A stretch of 64,000 bases of DNA from Candidatus Skiveiella danica (GTDB lineage Bacteria > Pseudomonadota > Gammaproteobacteria > Burkholderiales > Burkholderiaceae_C): contig JADKHE010000013.1 in NCBI GenBank assembly GCA_016721925.1, positions 653,440-717,439 of the forward strand, written 5' to 3'. The translations under genes and the position numbers were made by a program. The notes beneath the pieces were generated by a model that saw only the letters and a program-made list of their open reading frames with translations, was not told where the DNA came from and searched no databases. This document shows, piece by piece, positions 9,593 through 19,817 of the stretch (positions within the stretch are counted from its first letter, which is position 1; every line of letters starts with the position of its first letter).

Positions 9593-9640
9593 AGCAAACT
9601 ATGACCTTCCGACGCTGGGATCGTGCCTTTTTCCCTGAAA
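9591..9640 (+). repeat. REP-like dispersed repeat, copy 3
   Basis: This copy occupies the 54-base hisB-hisH gap and touches the hisH start codon. It reads ATAGCAAACTATGACCTTCC, then GACGCTGGGATCGTGCC, then a T-rich tail. The conserved GACGCTGGGA core is exact; the arms are more diverged than in copies 1 and 2. Confidence 0.7.
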
Positions 9641-9646
9641 ATCATG

Positions 9647-10246
9647 CTACAACGAGCCCTTCGTGGACGGAATCGTGCCCGCCGAGCGCGGATCCAGCTC
9701 CAGCGCGGCGCGCAGCGCCCGGGCAAAGGCCTTGAACACGGTTTCGGCCTGGTGGTGGGCGTTTTCGCCGCGCAGGTTGTCGATGTGCAGGGTCACGAAG
9801 GCGTGGTTGACGAAGCCCTGGAAGAACTCGAATGCCAACTGGCTGTCGAAGGTGCCGATCATGCCGCTCTTGAACGGCACGTGCATCACCAGCCCGGGCC
9901 GGCCGGAAAAGTCGATCACCACCCGGCTGAGTGCCTCGTCCAGCGGCACATAGGCATGGCCGTAGCGGCGGATGCCCTTCTTGTCACCCACCGCCTTGGC
10001 CACCGCCTGGCCCAGCGTGATGCCCACGTCTTCGACCGTGTGGTGGCCGTCGATGTGCAGGTCGCCTTCGGCCTGGATGTCCAGGTCAATCAGCCCGTGG
10101 CGGGCGATCTGGTCCAGCATGTGGTCGAAAAAACCGATGCCGGTGGACAGCCGGGCCTGGCCGGTGCCGTCAAGGTCGACGCGGACGGTGATCCGGGTCT
10201 CGGCGGTGTTGCGGGTGACTTCGGCGGTGCGCGCGGTGGTGGTCAT
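9647..10246 (-). CDS. hisB: Imidazoleglycerol-phosphate dehydratase HisB (monofunctional)
   Basis: HisB dehydrates IGP to imidazole acetol phosphate. The 199-residue protein contains both manganese-binding histidine-rich motifs of the tandem fold: [13 protein letters not shown] with [11 protein letters not shown], and the C-terminal [11 protein letters not shown] with the ENAHHQAE segment. There is no phosphatase domain, so histidinol phosphatase must be encoded elsewhere. Its start overlaps the hisC stop by four bases. Confidence 0.97.
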   Translation of the reverse strand: MTTTARTAEVTRNTAETRITVRVDLDGTGQARLSTGIGFFDHMLDQIARHGLIDLDIQAEGDLHIDGHHTVEDVGITLGQAVAKAVGDKKGIRRYGHAYVPLDEALSRVVIDFSGRPGLVMHVPFKSGMIGTFDSQLAFEFFQGFVNHAFVTLHIDNLRGENAHHQAETVFKAFARALRAALELDPRSAGTIPSTKGSL

Positions 10247-11329
10247 AGGGAGGCTTTCAGTGCCGCCAGCAGCTGCGCGTTCTCCTCGGGGGTTCCGACG
10301 GTCAGGCGCAGGCAGTTGTCCAGCAACGGGTGCATTTTAGAAACGTTCTTGACCAGCACCTTGCGCTCGCGCAGGCCGGCAAAGGTCTTCGCCGCGTCCG
10401 GCACCCGCAGCAGGATCATGTTGGCCTCGCTCTTGAAGGGGTGCGCACCCGGCAACTGGCCCAGCGCCTGGAGCAGATGGCCGCGCTGCTCGCGCAGCTC
10501 GGCCGCCTGCACCGCGAACACATCGGCATGCTCGATGGCGAACAGCGCGCACTCGTAGTTCAGCACGCTGATGTTGTAGGGCGGGCGCACCTTGTCGATC
10601 TCGGCGATCAGCGCCTTCGGGCCCATCATGTAGCCCAGCCGCACGCCGGCCAGGCCGAACTTGGAGAGCGTGCGCATCAGCAGCACATGGTGATGCCGGT
10701 GGATGCGGTCGATGTAGCTGCGGCTGGCAAAGGGCTGGTAGGCCTCGTCCATCACCACCAGGCCGCGCTGCGCGCCCTGGGCCTCGATGATCGCGCTCGA
10801 TCACCGCGTCGTCCCACAGGTTGGCGGTCGGGTTGTTCGGATAGGCCAGGTAGACGATGGACGGCTTGTGCGTGGCGATGGCGCCCAGCATGGCAGCTTC
10901 ATCGAGTTCAAAGTCGGCTGTCAGCGGCACGCCGTGGAACGCCAGCCCTTGCAGCTGCGCACTCATCGCGTACATCACGAAGCCCGGAACCGGCGCGAGG
11001 ACGGAAGCACCCGGCACGTCGCAGGCCATTGCCAGCAGGGAGATCAGCTCGTCCGAGCCATTGCCCAGCATGATGTCGAAGCCCTCGGGCATGCCGGCAT
11101 AGGCGGCCAGCGCCTTGCGCAGGTCGTTCACCCGGGCATCCGGGTAGCGGTTCAGCGCGAGCGCGCCCAGGCGCTGGCCCAGTTCAACCTGCAGCGCGTG
11201 CGGCAGCGAATAGGGGTTCTCCATCGCATCGAGCTTGACCATGCCGACCGAATCCTGGATCGCATAGGCGTGCATCGATTGCACGTCCTGGCGGATCCGT
11301 TTCAGGAGTTGAGGACTGACTTCGCTCAT
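10243..11329 (-). pseudogene. hisC: Histidinol-phosphate aminotransferase HisC, interrupted by a one-base frameshift
   Basis: HisC is the PLP-dependent transaminase making histidinol phosphate. The N-terminal half starts at 11329 ([17 protein letters not shown]) and is normal through [17 protein letters not shown]. The frame then breaks near 10792-10797, where one extra base separates GTGATCGAG from GCGATCATCGAG. The second half continues in another frame with [12 protein letters not shown], the PLP lysine in [15 protein letters not shown], and ends at 10243 in AALKASL. Removing one base restores a protein of about 360 residues. Both ends keep four-base overlaps with hisD and hisB, so a sequencing error or a very recent mutation is more likely than old decay. 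Confidence 0.85.
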
Positions 11330-12669
11330 CGGGGCACTCTCATGGGGGGCACTTCGGACAGCCGCAGCTCGGCGGCGCGGGCGTGGGCTTGCAGGCCTTC
11401 GCCATAGGCCAGTTCAGCGGCGATCAGGCCCAGTTGCTGCGCGCCCCGTTCGCTGACCTCGATCAGGCTGCTGCGTTTCTGGAAGTCGTAGACCCCCAGT
11501 GGCGAGCTGAAACGGGCGGTGCCGCTGGTGGGCAGGACGTGGTTGGGGCCCGCGCAGTAGTCCCCCAGGCTTTCGCTGGTGTAGGCGCCCAGGAAGATCG
11601 CTCCGGCGTGGCGCAGCAGGGGCTCCCAGCGGTGCGGATCGCGGCTGGAAACCTCCAGGTGCTCGGGCGCGATACGGTTGCTGATCTCGCAGGCTTCTTC
11701 CATGCTGCGGGTCAGGATCAGCGCGCCCCGGTCGTTGAGCGAGCGGGCAATGATCTCGCGCCGCGGCATCGCGGGCAGCAGGCGGTCAATGGCGGCCTGC
11801 ACCGCCTCGATGTAGGCCGCGTCCGGACACAGCAGGATGCTCTGTGCCAGCTCGTCATGTTCGGCCTGGCTGAAGAGGTCCATCGCCACCCAGTCGGCCG
11901 GCGTGCTGCCGTCGGCCAGCACCAGGATCTCGCTGGGGCCGGCGATCATGTCGATGCCGACCGTGCCGAACACGCGCTTCTTGGCGCTGGCCACATAGGC
12001 GTTGCCGGGGCCGGTGATCTTGTCGACCTTGGGCACCGTCTCGGTCCCGTAGGCCAGCGCGGCCACGGCCTGCGCACCGCCGATGGTGAAGGCACGGGTC
12101 ACGCCGGCCACATAGGCCGCCGCCAGCACCAGTGCGTTACGCTCGCCCCGGGGCGTGGGCACCACCATGATGATTTCGCCCACGCCGGCCACATGGGCGG
12201 GGATGGCGTTCATCAGCACGCTGGACGGATAGGCGGCCTTGCCGCCGGGCACGTAGATGCCCACGCGGTCCAGCGGCGTGACCTTCTGGCCCAGCAGGCT
12301 GCCGTCGTCGTCGCGGTAACTCCAGCTTTCGCCACAGGCCTTTTTCTGCGCCTCGTGGTAGCGCCGCACCCGGCTGGCCGCCGCTTGCAGCGCTGCTTTC
12401 TGGGCTGCGGGCAAGGCGTCGAACGCGGCCTTCAGCTCCGCCTGCGTCAGCTCCAGCTCGGCCATCGAGGCGGCCGCCAGTCCGTCGAAGCGCTGGGTGT
12501 AGGCCAGCACGGCTGCATCGCCGCGCGCCTGCACATCGGACAGGATGTCGGCCACGCGCTGCTCGATCGCAGCATCGGTGTCGGCCGACCAGTGCAGGCG
12601 TGCCTTGAACGCCGCCTCAAAGGTCGGATCGGTGGTGGACAGGCGAAGAGGAGCGGCGTTCAGGCTCAT
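11326..12669 (-). CDS. hisD: Histidinol dehydrogenase HisD
   Basis: HisD carries out the last two oxidations from L-histidinol to histidine with NAD and zinc. The 447-residue protein contains [17 protein letters not shown], the [12 protein letters not shown] nucleotide region, [10 protein letters not shown], the catalytic [12 protein letters not shown], and the zinc-site motif [19 protein letters not shown] near the C-terminus. Length and motif order are standard. It overlaps the hisC start by four bases and follows hisG. Confidence 0.98.
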   Translation of the reverse strand: MSLNAAPLRLSTTDPTFEAAFKARLHWSADTDAAIEQRVADILSDVQARGDAAVLAYTQRFDGLAAASMAELELTQAELKAAFDALPAAQKAALQAAASRVRRYHEAQKKACGESWSYRDDDGSLLGQKVTPLDRVGIYVPGGKAAYPSSVLMNAIPAHVAGVGEIIMVVPTPRGERNALVLAAAYVAGVTRAFTIGGAQAVAALAYGTETVPKVDKITGPGNAYVASAKKRVFGTVGIDMIAGPSEILVLADGSTPADWVAMDLFSQAEHDELAQSILLCPDAAYIEAVQAAIDRLLPAMPRREIIARSLNDRGALILTRSMEEACEISNRIAPEHLEVSSRDPHRWEPLLRHAGAIFLGAYTSESLGDYCAGPNHVLPTSGTARFSSPLGVYDFQKRSSLIEVSERGAQQLGLIAAELAYGEGLQAHARAAELRLSEVPPMRVPR

Positions 12670-12672
12670 GGT

Positions 12673-13314
12673 TCAGGATTCGGACAAGGCGCCGGCAAAG
12701 GCGTCGATGATGGCGCGGATCGGCGCCTGTTTGAGCTTGAGCGAGGCCTGGTTCACCACCAGGCGCGAACTGATGTCCATGATGCGCTCCACCTCGACGA
12801 GCTGGTTGGCCTTCAGCGTGTTGCCGGTGGACACCAGATCGACGATGGCGTCGGCCAGCCCGGTCAGCGGCGCCAGTTCCATGCTGCCATAAAGCTTGAT
12901 CAGGTCGACGTGCACGCCTTTCGTGGCGAAAAATTCGCGGGCGATGGTGGTGTATTTGGTGGCCACCGCCAGCCGCGAGCCCTGGCGGACCGCGCTCGCG
13001 TAGTCAAAGTCCGCCCGCACGGCCACGCTCATGCGGCACTTGGCGATCCGAAGGTCCAGCGGCTGGTACAGGCCCTGTCCGCCGTGCTCCAGCAGCGTGT
13101 CCTTGCCGGTCACGCCGAGATCGGCGCCACCATATTCCACATAGGTGGGCACATCGGTGGCACGGACCAGCACCACCCGCACGCCCGGCTGGTTGGTCGG
13201 GAGAATGAGCTTGCGGGAGGTTTCCGGGTCTTCCAGCACCTCGATGCCAGCCGCTTTCAGCAGCGGCAGGGTTTCCTCGAAGATGCGGCCCTTGGACAGC
13301 GCGAGAGTGATCAT
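12673..13314 (-). CDS. hisG: ATP phosphoribosyltransferase catalytic subunit HisG (short form)
   Basis: HisG condenses ATP with PRPP, the first and regulated step of histidine synthesis. At 213 residues it is the short form, which lacks the C-terminal regulatory domain and normally requires the HisZ subunit. Visible motifs are [16 protein letters not shown] at the start, [15 protein letters not shown], and the PRPP-binding [16 protein letters not shown]. It is the first his gene of the operon, 3 bases before hisD and 85 bases after murA. No hisZ is in the window. Confidence 0.96.
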   Translation of the reverse strand: MITLALSKGRIFEETLPLLKAAGIEVLEDPETSRKLILPTNQPGVRVVLVRATDVPTYVEYGGADLGVTGKDTLLEHGGQGLYQPLDLRIAKCRMSVAVRADFDYASAVRQGSRLAVATKYTTIAREFFATKGVHVDLIKLYGSMELAPLTGLADAIVDLVSTGNTLKANQLVEVERIMDISSRLVVNQASLKLKQAPIRAIIDAFAGALSES

Positions 13315-13325
13315 GGCGCTACCTG

Positions 13326-13398
13326 CCGAGCCGCCTCAAAGGCAGCGCGCGCCCCCTCGGGGGGCAGTGACGTACGCGAAGCGACGAACGTGGGGGTC
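13326..13398. repeat. GC-rich intergenic repeat-like hairpin between murA and hisG
   Basis: The gap holds a perfect short hairpin, GCCCCCTCGGGGGGC (13351-13365), preceded by GCCGCCTCAAAGGCAGCGCG and followed by ACGCGAAGCGACGAACG and TGGGGG. From general familiarity this resembles a short repeat common between genes in Comamonadaceae. I see only one copy here, so the repeat status is not shown by the window itself. The hairpin could also attenuate read-through from murA into hisG. Confidence 0.5.
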
Positions 13399-13399
13399 A

Positions 13400-14683
<1,284 letters not shown>

Positions 14684-14704
14684 GAGCGTCAGTATGTGCG
14701 CCGA

Positions 14705-14956
14705 TCAGCGCGAATCAGCCGGAAGGGCGGCCCATTCGGCCGGCGTGTAGGTCTTCATTGACAGCGCGTGAACCTCATCCGTCTTCATTCTGGCGCCCAG
14801 CGTGGCGTAGACCTGCTGGTGGCGGGCGATGGACCGACGCCCCTCGAACGCGTTGGAGACGATGGTGGCGTACCAGTGGCGGCCGTCGCCTTCGAGCGTC
14901 AGGTGTTCGCAGGGAAGGCCTGTCGCGATGATGGATTTGAGTTCTTCAGCAGTCAT
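14705..14956 (-). CDS. BolA-family protein (IbaG-like)
   Basis: The 83-residue protein has the BolA fold signature: LEGDGRHWYATIVSNAFEG followed by RHQQVYATLGARM and a short tail ending in DEVHALSMKTYTP. BolA-family proteins partner with monothiol glutaredoxins in iron-sulfur trafficking. The IbaG subgroup typically lies next to murA and the mla genes, as here. It is 6 bases after the ABC permease gene and 21 bases before murA. Confidence 0.92.
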   Translation of the reverse strand: MTAEELKSIIATGLPCEHLTLEGDGRHWYATIVSNAFEGRRSIARHQQVYATLGARMKTDEVHALSMKTYTPAEWAALPADSR

Positions 14957-14962
14957 GTGGTT

Positions 14963-15718
14963 TCAACCCCGGATCTTGTAGCCGATGCGCAGCAGATGCA
15001 CGGCGATGGCGCTCACGAGGAGCAGTGCGGTCCCGACGATGCCCAGGCTCAGCCAGGGCGATACGTCGCTGACACCAAAAAAACCGTAACGGAACCCGTC
15101 AATCATGTAGAAAAACGGGTTCAGGTGACTCACACCCTGCCAAAACGGTGGCAGCGAGTGGATGGAATAGAACACGCCGGAAAGAAACGTCATCGGCATG
15201 ATGATGAAGTTCTGGAAAGCCGCCATCTGGTCGAACTTGTCCGCCCACAAGCCGGCAATCACACCTAGGGCGCCCAGCATGGCCGCGCCGAGGACCGCAA
15301 ACAGCAGCGTCCACCAGGGCGCCACAAAAGCAGGCATGCCAAAGAAGGTGGTCGCGATCAGCACGCCGGTGCCCACCAGCAGTCCGCGGACAACGGACGA
15401 TCCTACGTACGCGAAGAACCAGCTCCAGTGCGACAAGGGCGTCAGCAGCACGAACACCAGACTGCCCATGATCTTGCTCTGGACCAGACTGGACGAGCTG
15501 TTGGCAAAGGCGTTCTGCAGCACGCTCATCATCACCAGGCCCGGCACCAGGAACGCTGTGTAGCTCACCTGGCCATAGACCTTGACGTGGTCTTCCAGCA
15601 CATGCCCGAAGATCAGCATGTAGAGCACGGCCGTGAGCACCGGTGCGGCCACGGTCTGGAAACTGACCTTCCAGAAGCGCAGGATTTCCTTGTAGAACAG
15701 GGTCTGCCAGCCCGTCAT
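14963..15718 (-). CDS. ABC-2 type exporter permease (YadH-like)
   Basis: The 251-residue membrane protein has six hydrophobic segments and an ABC-2 layout: an N-terminal amphipathic start (LFYKEILRFWKVSFQTVAAP), FLVPGLVMMSVLQNAF after the second helix and the MPMTFLSGVFYSIHSLP motif in the fifth segment. These are typical of YadH-like permeases. The start overlaps the ATPase stop by four bases. The substrate is unknown; neighbouring mla and murA genes suggest an envelope component but do not prove it. Confidence 0.92.
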   Translation of the reverse strand: MTGWQTLFYKEILRFWKVSFQTVAAPVLTAVLYMLIFGHVLEDHVKVYGQVSYTAFLVPGLVMMSVLQNAFANSSSSLVQSKIMGSLVFVLLTPLSHWSWFFAYVGSSVVRGLLVGTGVLIATTFFGMPAFVAPWWTLLFAVLGAAMLGALGVIAGLWADKFDQMAAFQNFIIMPMTFLSGVFYSIHSLPPFWQGVSHLNPFFYMIDGFRYGFFGVSDVSPWLSLGIVGTALLLVSAIAVHLLRIGYKIRG

Positions 15719-16662
15719 GTCGCCCCCTGGCCCGTGGTCTTGTGCGCAGCACTGCCGGTTGCATGGCCGCTTGCCATGACGTCCAGAAACACGTCCTCGA
15801 GATCGGCCTTTCGGATCTCGATGTCCTCGGCGTGCAGGCCGGCTTCGCGAATGGCGGCCAGGTACTGCTCTACCTCGTGGGCGTTGTGCGCGGGGAATTG
15901 CACAATTCGACCCGTAATACGTGCCTTCCCAGCGAGGAATGGAGGAAGTTCGCTATCAATCTTGAACCGAAGCACGTTGCTGGACGCGGACTTGAGCTCC
16001 AGCGCCACCACGCGGCCCTGCTTGAGCATGGCGATGCGCGAGCACAGGGCCTCGGCTTCTTCCAGGTAGTGCGTGGTCAGCAGCACCGTATGGCCCTGCT
16101 TGTTGAGTTTGGCGATGAACTGCCACAGCGTCTGGCGCAACTCCACGTCCACGCCGGCGGTGGGCTCGTCCAGCACGATCACCGGCGGCTTGTGCACCAA
16201 TGCCTGCGCCACCAGCACCCGGCGCTTCATGCCACCGGAGAGCTGGCGCATGTTGGCATCGGCCTTGTCGGCCAGGCCCAGGCTGTCCAGCAGTTCGTCG
16301 ATCCAGGCATCGTTGTGCTTGACCCCAAAGTAGCCGGACTGGAAGCGCAGGGCCTCGCGGACATTGAAGAAGGGGTCGAACACCAGTTCCTGCGGCACGA
16401 CGCCCAGGCGACGGCGCGCCTGCGCGAAATCACGCTGCACGTCGTGCCCCTGCACCAGCACCCGCCCCTGGCTGGCGCGCGCCAGACCGGCCAGGATGCT
16501 GATCAAGGTGGTCTTGCCGGCGCCATTGGGTCCGAGCAGCCCGAAAAACTCGCCTTCTTCGATGTCGAAGCTGACGTTGTCAAGGGCCTTGAGGGGTTCG
16601 CCAGTGCCGCCGCGCCCGGCCGGAAAGGTCTTGGAAACAGACTGGAAGGAAATCGCTGGCAT
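15715..16662 (-). CDS. ABC transporter ATP-binding protein (YadG-like)
   Basis: The 315-residue ATPase pairs with the ABC-2 permease. It has Walker A GPNGAGKTT, Q-loop region RLGVVPQELVFDPFF, signature LSGGMKRR, Walker B VIVLDEPTAGVD and switch histidine TTHYLEEAE. A C-terminal extension of about 90 residues follows, ending in EDVFLDVMASG and a low-complexity tail. The start MPAISFQSVSKTFPAG is 68 bases after mlaB. Confidence 0.95.
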   Translation of the reverse strand: MPAISFQSVSKTFPAGRGGTGEPLKALDNVSFDIEEGEFFGLLGPNGAGKTTLISILAGLARASQGRVLVQGHDVQRDFAQARRRLGVVPQELVFDPFFNVREALRFQSGYFGVKHNDAWIDELLDSLGLADKADANMRQLSGGMKRRVLVAQALVHKPPVIVLDEPTAGVDVELRQTLWQFIAKLNKQGHTVLLTTHYLEEAEALCSRIAMLKQGRVVALELKSASSNVLRFKIDSELPPFLAGKARITGRIVQFPAHNAHEVEQYLAAIREAGLHAEDIEIRKADLEDVFLDVMASGHATGSAAHKTTGQGAT

Positions 16663-16730
16663 GAGAGATGCTTATTTTACGGGCTGGCCGCGCACCGATA
16701 CCGGTGTGCGATGAACGGGTTGCGCCGGCG

Positions 16731-17030
16731 TCAGCCCGGTTCGCCCAGCAGACTGGCCACGCCGTACAAGGTGGCCAGTTGCAACAGCCGCGGTGAAAGC
16801 CCGCGCACCTGGAACGTCTTTCCGCTGGCCAGGCAGGCCCGGCGGCAGGCCAGCAGCACCGCCAGCGCCGACGAATCGAATTGCTGCAACGCAGAAGCGT
16901 CCGCAATGACCTCGGACTGTGCCTGGCCACTGACGCCCTGCAACAGCATGGCCAGACAACCCGATGCCTGGTTCAAGGTCAGCACGGAGGGAAGAACCAG
17001 CATGTCGGGCGCGTCAGCCCTTGCGGGCAT
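16731..17030 (-). CDS. mlaB: STAS-domain protein MlaB
   Basis: MlaB is the small STAS subunit of the inner-membrane MlaFEDB complex and regulates its ATPase. The 99-residue protein is a single STAS domain with the central DASALQQFDSSALAVLLACRR segment, where serine after aspartate is the usual signature, and a C-terminal helix around LLQLATLYGVASLLG. It overlaps the end of mlaC by 17 bases. Family identity rests on both fold pattern and operon position. Confidence 0.87.
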   Translation of the reverse strand: MPARADAPDMLVLPSVLTLNQASGCLAMLLQGVSGQAQSEVIADASALQQFDSSALAVLLACRRACLASGKTFQVRGLSPRLLQLATLYGVASLLGEPG

Positions 17031-17643
17031 TGGCTTTGTTGCGCTCCGCCAGGGTGGTGATCAGACCGTCCATGCCCTTGGCATTGATTTCCTGGGCGAA
17101 CTGGCCCCGGTAGGTTTCCACCAGCCAGACGCCCATCACGTTGAGGTCGAAAATCTTCCATCCCGCGCCTTGCCCCGGTGTTTTCTGGACGCGGTAGTCA
17201 AGCTGCACCGGGTCACCCCGCCCCCGGATCTCGGTGCGGACCACGACCTCCTTGTCGTCCGGCGACGCCCGCAGCGGCTTCAGGAACACCTCCTGGTCGC
17301 TGACCTGGGACAGCGCGCCGGCGTAGGTGCGCACCAGAAGAATCTTGAACTCCTCCTGCAGGCTTTTTTGCTGCTCAGGGGTGGCCTTGCGCCAAGCCGG
17401 ACCCGCCGCCGAGGCGGTCATGCGCTGGAAATCGACGTTGGGCATGATCTTGCTGTCGACCAGGGCAATGACCTTCGGCAGGTTGCCGGACTGCAGCGAT
17501 TTGTCGTTCTTGATCGTGTCCAACACATCGGTGGACAGTCGCTTGATCCAGGCGTCAGGCGCTTCCTCGGCCGCGTGAAGCCATGGTGTCGCGGTCATGG
17601 CCCAGGCAACCAGGGTCTTGGCAAGAAGATGTCGGCGGTTCAT
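17014..17643 (-). CDS. mlaC: Periplasmic phospholipid-binding protein MlaC
   Basis: MlaC shuttles phospholipids between the outer-membrane MlaA complex and the inner-membrane MlaFEDB complex. The product of about 209 residues has a signal peptide (MNRRHLLAKTLVAWAMTATPWLHA), then FDRMTAS-type segments such as MPNVDFQRMTASAAGPAWRKATPEQQKSL (given here in part as family landmarks) and a C-terminal WKIFDLNVMGVWLVETYR. The ATG at 17643 is preferred over one at 17658 because it places the charged residues directly before the hydrophobic core. Confidence 0.94.
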   Translation of the reverse strand: MNRRHLLAKTLVAWAMTATPWLHAAEEAPDAWIKRLSTDVLDTIKNDKSLQSGNLPKVIALVDSKIMPNVDFQRMTASAAGPAWRKATPEQQKSLQEEFKILLVRTYAGALSQVSDQEVFLKPLRASPDDKEVVVRTEIRGRGDPVQLDYRVQKTPGQGAGWKIFDLNVMGVWLVETYRGQFAQEINAKGMDGLITTLAERNKANARKG

Positions 17644-17748
17644 GGAGGGTCCTGTCAATTCATACGTTCGTGAGGTGCGAAGGGGGCGGCTGCACGACTT
17701 CTCAGAAGGTCACTGCAGGGGACGCAAGCCGGACGCGAAATCGGCCTT

Positions 17749-18516
17749 CTATGGCTTCTCCGCCGGTTTGTCCGGCTCCTGCGGCTCCTCGTCCTCGGGA
17801 GGCGGCGATCCGTCATAAATGTCATTGCGTCGTTTCTGCAGGAAGACATCCCGGCTGAAAACGTATTTGTCCAGCGCCGACTCGTCGAGCATTTCTCCCG
17901 CCCTCAGGTAGTTGGCCCGCTTGTCCACCGCATTCAGGGCGGCCAGGCTGTTTCGCAAAGCCACCGGCTTGACCAGCGTGACCGGGTAGCCGAAGGTGTC
18001 CGCCGGCGTGGCCAGGGCATCGCGCACGTTGGAAGGTCCGAAGAACGGCAGAACGAGGTAGGGGCCGGTCGGCAGGCCCCAGAGCCCCAGGGTCTGGCCA
18101 AAGTCTTCGGTGCGCGGTTCCACACCAATTTCACTGGCGATGTCAAACACACCGCCGATACCCAGAATGGTGTTCACGGTGATCCGGAAATAGGTTTCGA
18201 CAGACGCGCGGAGTTTGCCCTGCAGGATGTTGTTGAACAAGGACCATCCGTCGCCCAGGTTGTTGAAAAAATTGGTCACGCCGGCGCGCACGAGGCGCGG
18301 CGTCACGGCTTTGTAGGCAACGGCAACCGGCTTGAAGGCCACTTCATCGAAGGTTTCGTTGAACTCGAAGACACCCCGGTTCATCGGCTCCCATGGATCG
18401 CGCGGATTGGCGCCCGGCGCGGTGGCGCAGCCCGCCAGGAGCAATCCGGCGCAGACCAGCAAGCACAGGCCCATGCGTTGGAAAAATCGTCGAATTCCTG
18501 TCACGTTCAAGTCCAT
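17749..18516 (-). CDS. mlaA: Outer-membrane lipoprotein MlaA (VacJ)
   Basis: MlaA removes mislocalised phospholipid from the outer leaflet and passes it to MlaC. The product of about 255 residues has a lipoprotein leader ending in LLLAGCATAP and the VacJ core: DPWEPMNRGVFEFNETFD, FFNNLGDGWSLFNNILQGK, GIGGVFDIASEIG, and DFGQTLGLWGLPTGPYLVLPFFGP. The tail is acidic and proline-rich. An ATG at 18516 follows a GAAG purine stretch; a GTG at 18522 overlapping the mlaD stop is an alternative start. Confidence 0.95.
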   Translation of the reverse strand: MDLNVTGIRRFFQRMGLCLLVCAGLLLAGCATAPGANPRDPWEPMNRGVFEFNETFDEVAFKPVAVAYKAVTPRLVRAGVTNFFNNLGDGWSLFNNILQGKLRASVETYFRITVNTILGIGGVFDIASEIGVEPRTEDFGQTLGLWGLPTGPYLVLPFFGPSNVRDALATPADTFGYPVTLVKPVALRNSLAALNAVDKRANYLRAGEMLDESALDKYVFSRDVFLQKRRNDIYDGSPPPEDEEPQEPDKPAEKP

Positions 18517-18518
18517 GT

Positions 18519-19025
18519 TCACTTCTTTTTTCCCGCCGCAGGCGTGCTGTTGCCGGCCGGCGCGCTGCCACCCTCAGCCGCCTTGTTGAACAGGAACTGG
18601 CTGATCAGATTTTCCAGCACAACCGCCGATTGTGTCGAACTCAGGCTGTCGCCAGCGACCAGCACCTTTTCGTCGGCGCCGGCTTCAATGCCGACGTACT
18701 GTTCCCCCAAAAGTCCACTGGTGAGGATCTTCAGGGAGCTGTCTTTGGGAAAGGCATAGCGGCTTTCCAGCGCCAGGGTCACCTTCGCCTGGAATGTCTT
18801 GTCGTCAAAGGTGATGGATTCCACCCGGCCGACCACGACACCGGCGCTCTTGACCGCTGCCTTGGGCTTCAGGCCGCCGATGTTGTCGAATTTCGCCGTC
18901 ACCTTGTAGTCCGACTGAAAGCTCAGGCTCAGCAGATTGGCCGACTTGAGCGCCAGAAACAGAATGGCCGCCATGCCCACCATCACGAACAAACCCACCC
19001 ACACATCATTTCTGGAACGCTGCAC
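18519..19025 (-). CDS. mlaD: Mla substrate-binding subunit MlaD (MCE domain)
   Basis: MlaD forms the periplasmic hexameric ring of the MlaFEDB transporter. The 168-residue protein has one N-terminal membrane helix (LFVMVGMAAILFLAL) and a single MCE domain, including VTAKFDNIGGLKPKAAVKSAG in part and the ILTSGLLGEQYVGIE segment. The C-terminal helix ends in an Ala/Gly/Pro tail and lysines. It lies between mlaE and mlaA in the same direction. Confidence 0.96.
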   Translation of the reverse strand: MQRSRNDVWVGLFVMVGMAAILFLALKSANLLSLSFQSDYKVTAKFDNIGGLKPKAAVKSAGVVVGRVESITFDDKTFQAKVTLALESRYAFPKDSSLKILTSGLLGEQYVGIEAGADEKVLVAGDSLSSTQSAVVLENLISQFLFNKAAEGGSAPAGNSTPAAGKKK

Positions 19026-19034
19026 CGGGCTCTC

Positions 19035-19817
19035 CTAGATACTGAACATCATGACGGTCAGGACGAAGTCCAGACCGAGAACCGACAGCGACGACACCAC
19101 CACAGTGCGCGTCGTTGCCCGGGAAACCCCCTCCGGCGTGGCCTGGGCCTCGTAGCCCTGCAACAACGCAATGAACGTCACCGCAATGCCGAATACAACG
19201 CTCTTGATGACGCCGTTGCCGACATCGCTCCAGACATCCACGCCACCCTGCATCTGGCTCCAGAACGCGCCGGAGTCGATGCCGATCAGCAGGACCGCCA
19301 CCACATAGCCGCCCAGAATGCCCACTGCGCTGAACACGGCAGCCAGCAGGGGCATGGCGATCACACCGCCCCAGAAGCGCGGCGCCAGAATACGCTGCAC
19401 CGGGTCCACCGCCATCATTTCCATGGCGCTGAGCTGCTCGCCCGCCTTCATCAGGCCGATTTCGGCCGTGAGCGAGGTGCCTGCCCGCCCGGCAAACAGC
19501 AGCGCGGTGATGACCGGCCCCAGTTCGCGCACCAGACTCAGCGCCACCAGCAGGCCTACGGCCTCGGACGAACCGTAGCGCTGCAGCGTGTAGTAGCCCT
19601 GCAGCCCAAGCACAAACCCCACGAACAGGCCGGACACCGAGATGATGGCCAGCGAATGGTTGCCCAGGAAGAACACCTGGTCGCGCACCAGCCTGAAGCG
19701 CTTGAAACTGGCGCCGAACAAGGTGAAGAGATGCAGCAGCATCCGGGCGCCATGGCCCCATTCCGCCAAGGTCTGGCGCGCCGAGAGTCCCACATCGGCC
19801 GGTCGGTACCAACTCAT
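19035..19817 (-). CDS. mlaE: Mla permease MlaE
   Basis: MlaE is the inner-membrane permease of the phospholipid transporter. The 260-residue protein has the MlaE family core: VLGLQGYYTLQRYGSSEAVG, LVRELGPVITALLFAGRAG, AEIGLMKAGEQLSAMEMMAVDP and FWGGVIAMPLLAAVF. The ELGP and EIG motifs form the coupling contact with MlaF. It overlaps the mlaF stop by four bases. Confidence 0.97.
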   Translation of the reverse strand: MSWYRPADVGLSARQTLAEWGHGARMLLHLFTLFGASFKRFRLVRDQVFFLGNHSLAIISVSGLFVGFVLGLQGYYTLQRYGSSEAVGLLVALSLVRELGPVITALLFAGRAGTSLTAEIGLMKAGEQLSAMEMMAVDPVQRILAPRFWGGVIAMPLLAAVFSAVGILGGYVVAVLLIGIDSGAFWSQMQGGVDVWSDVGNGVIKSVVFGIAVTFIALLQGYEAQATPEGVSRATTRTVVVSSLSVLGLDFVLTVMMFSI

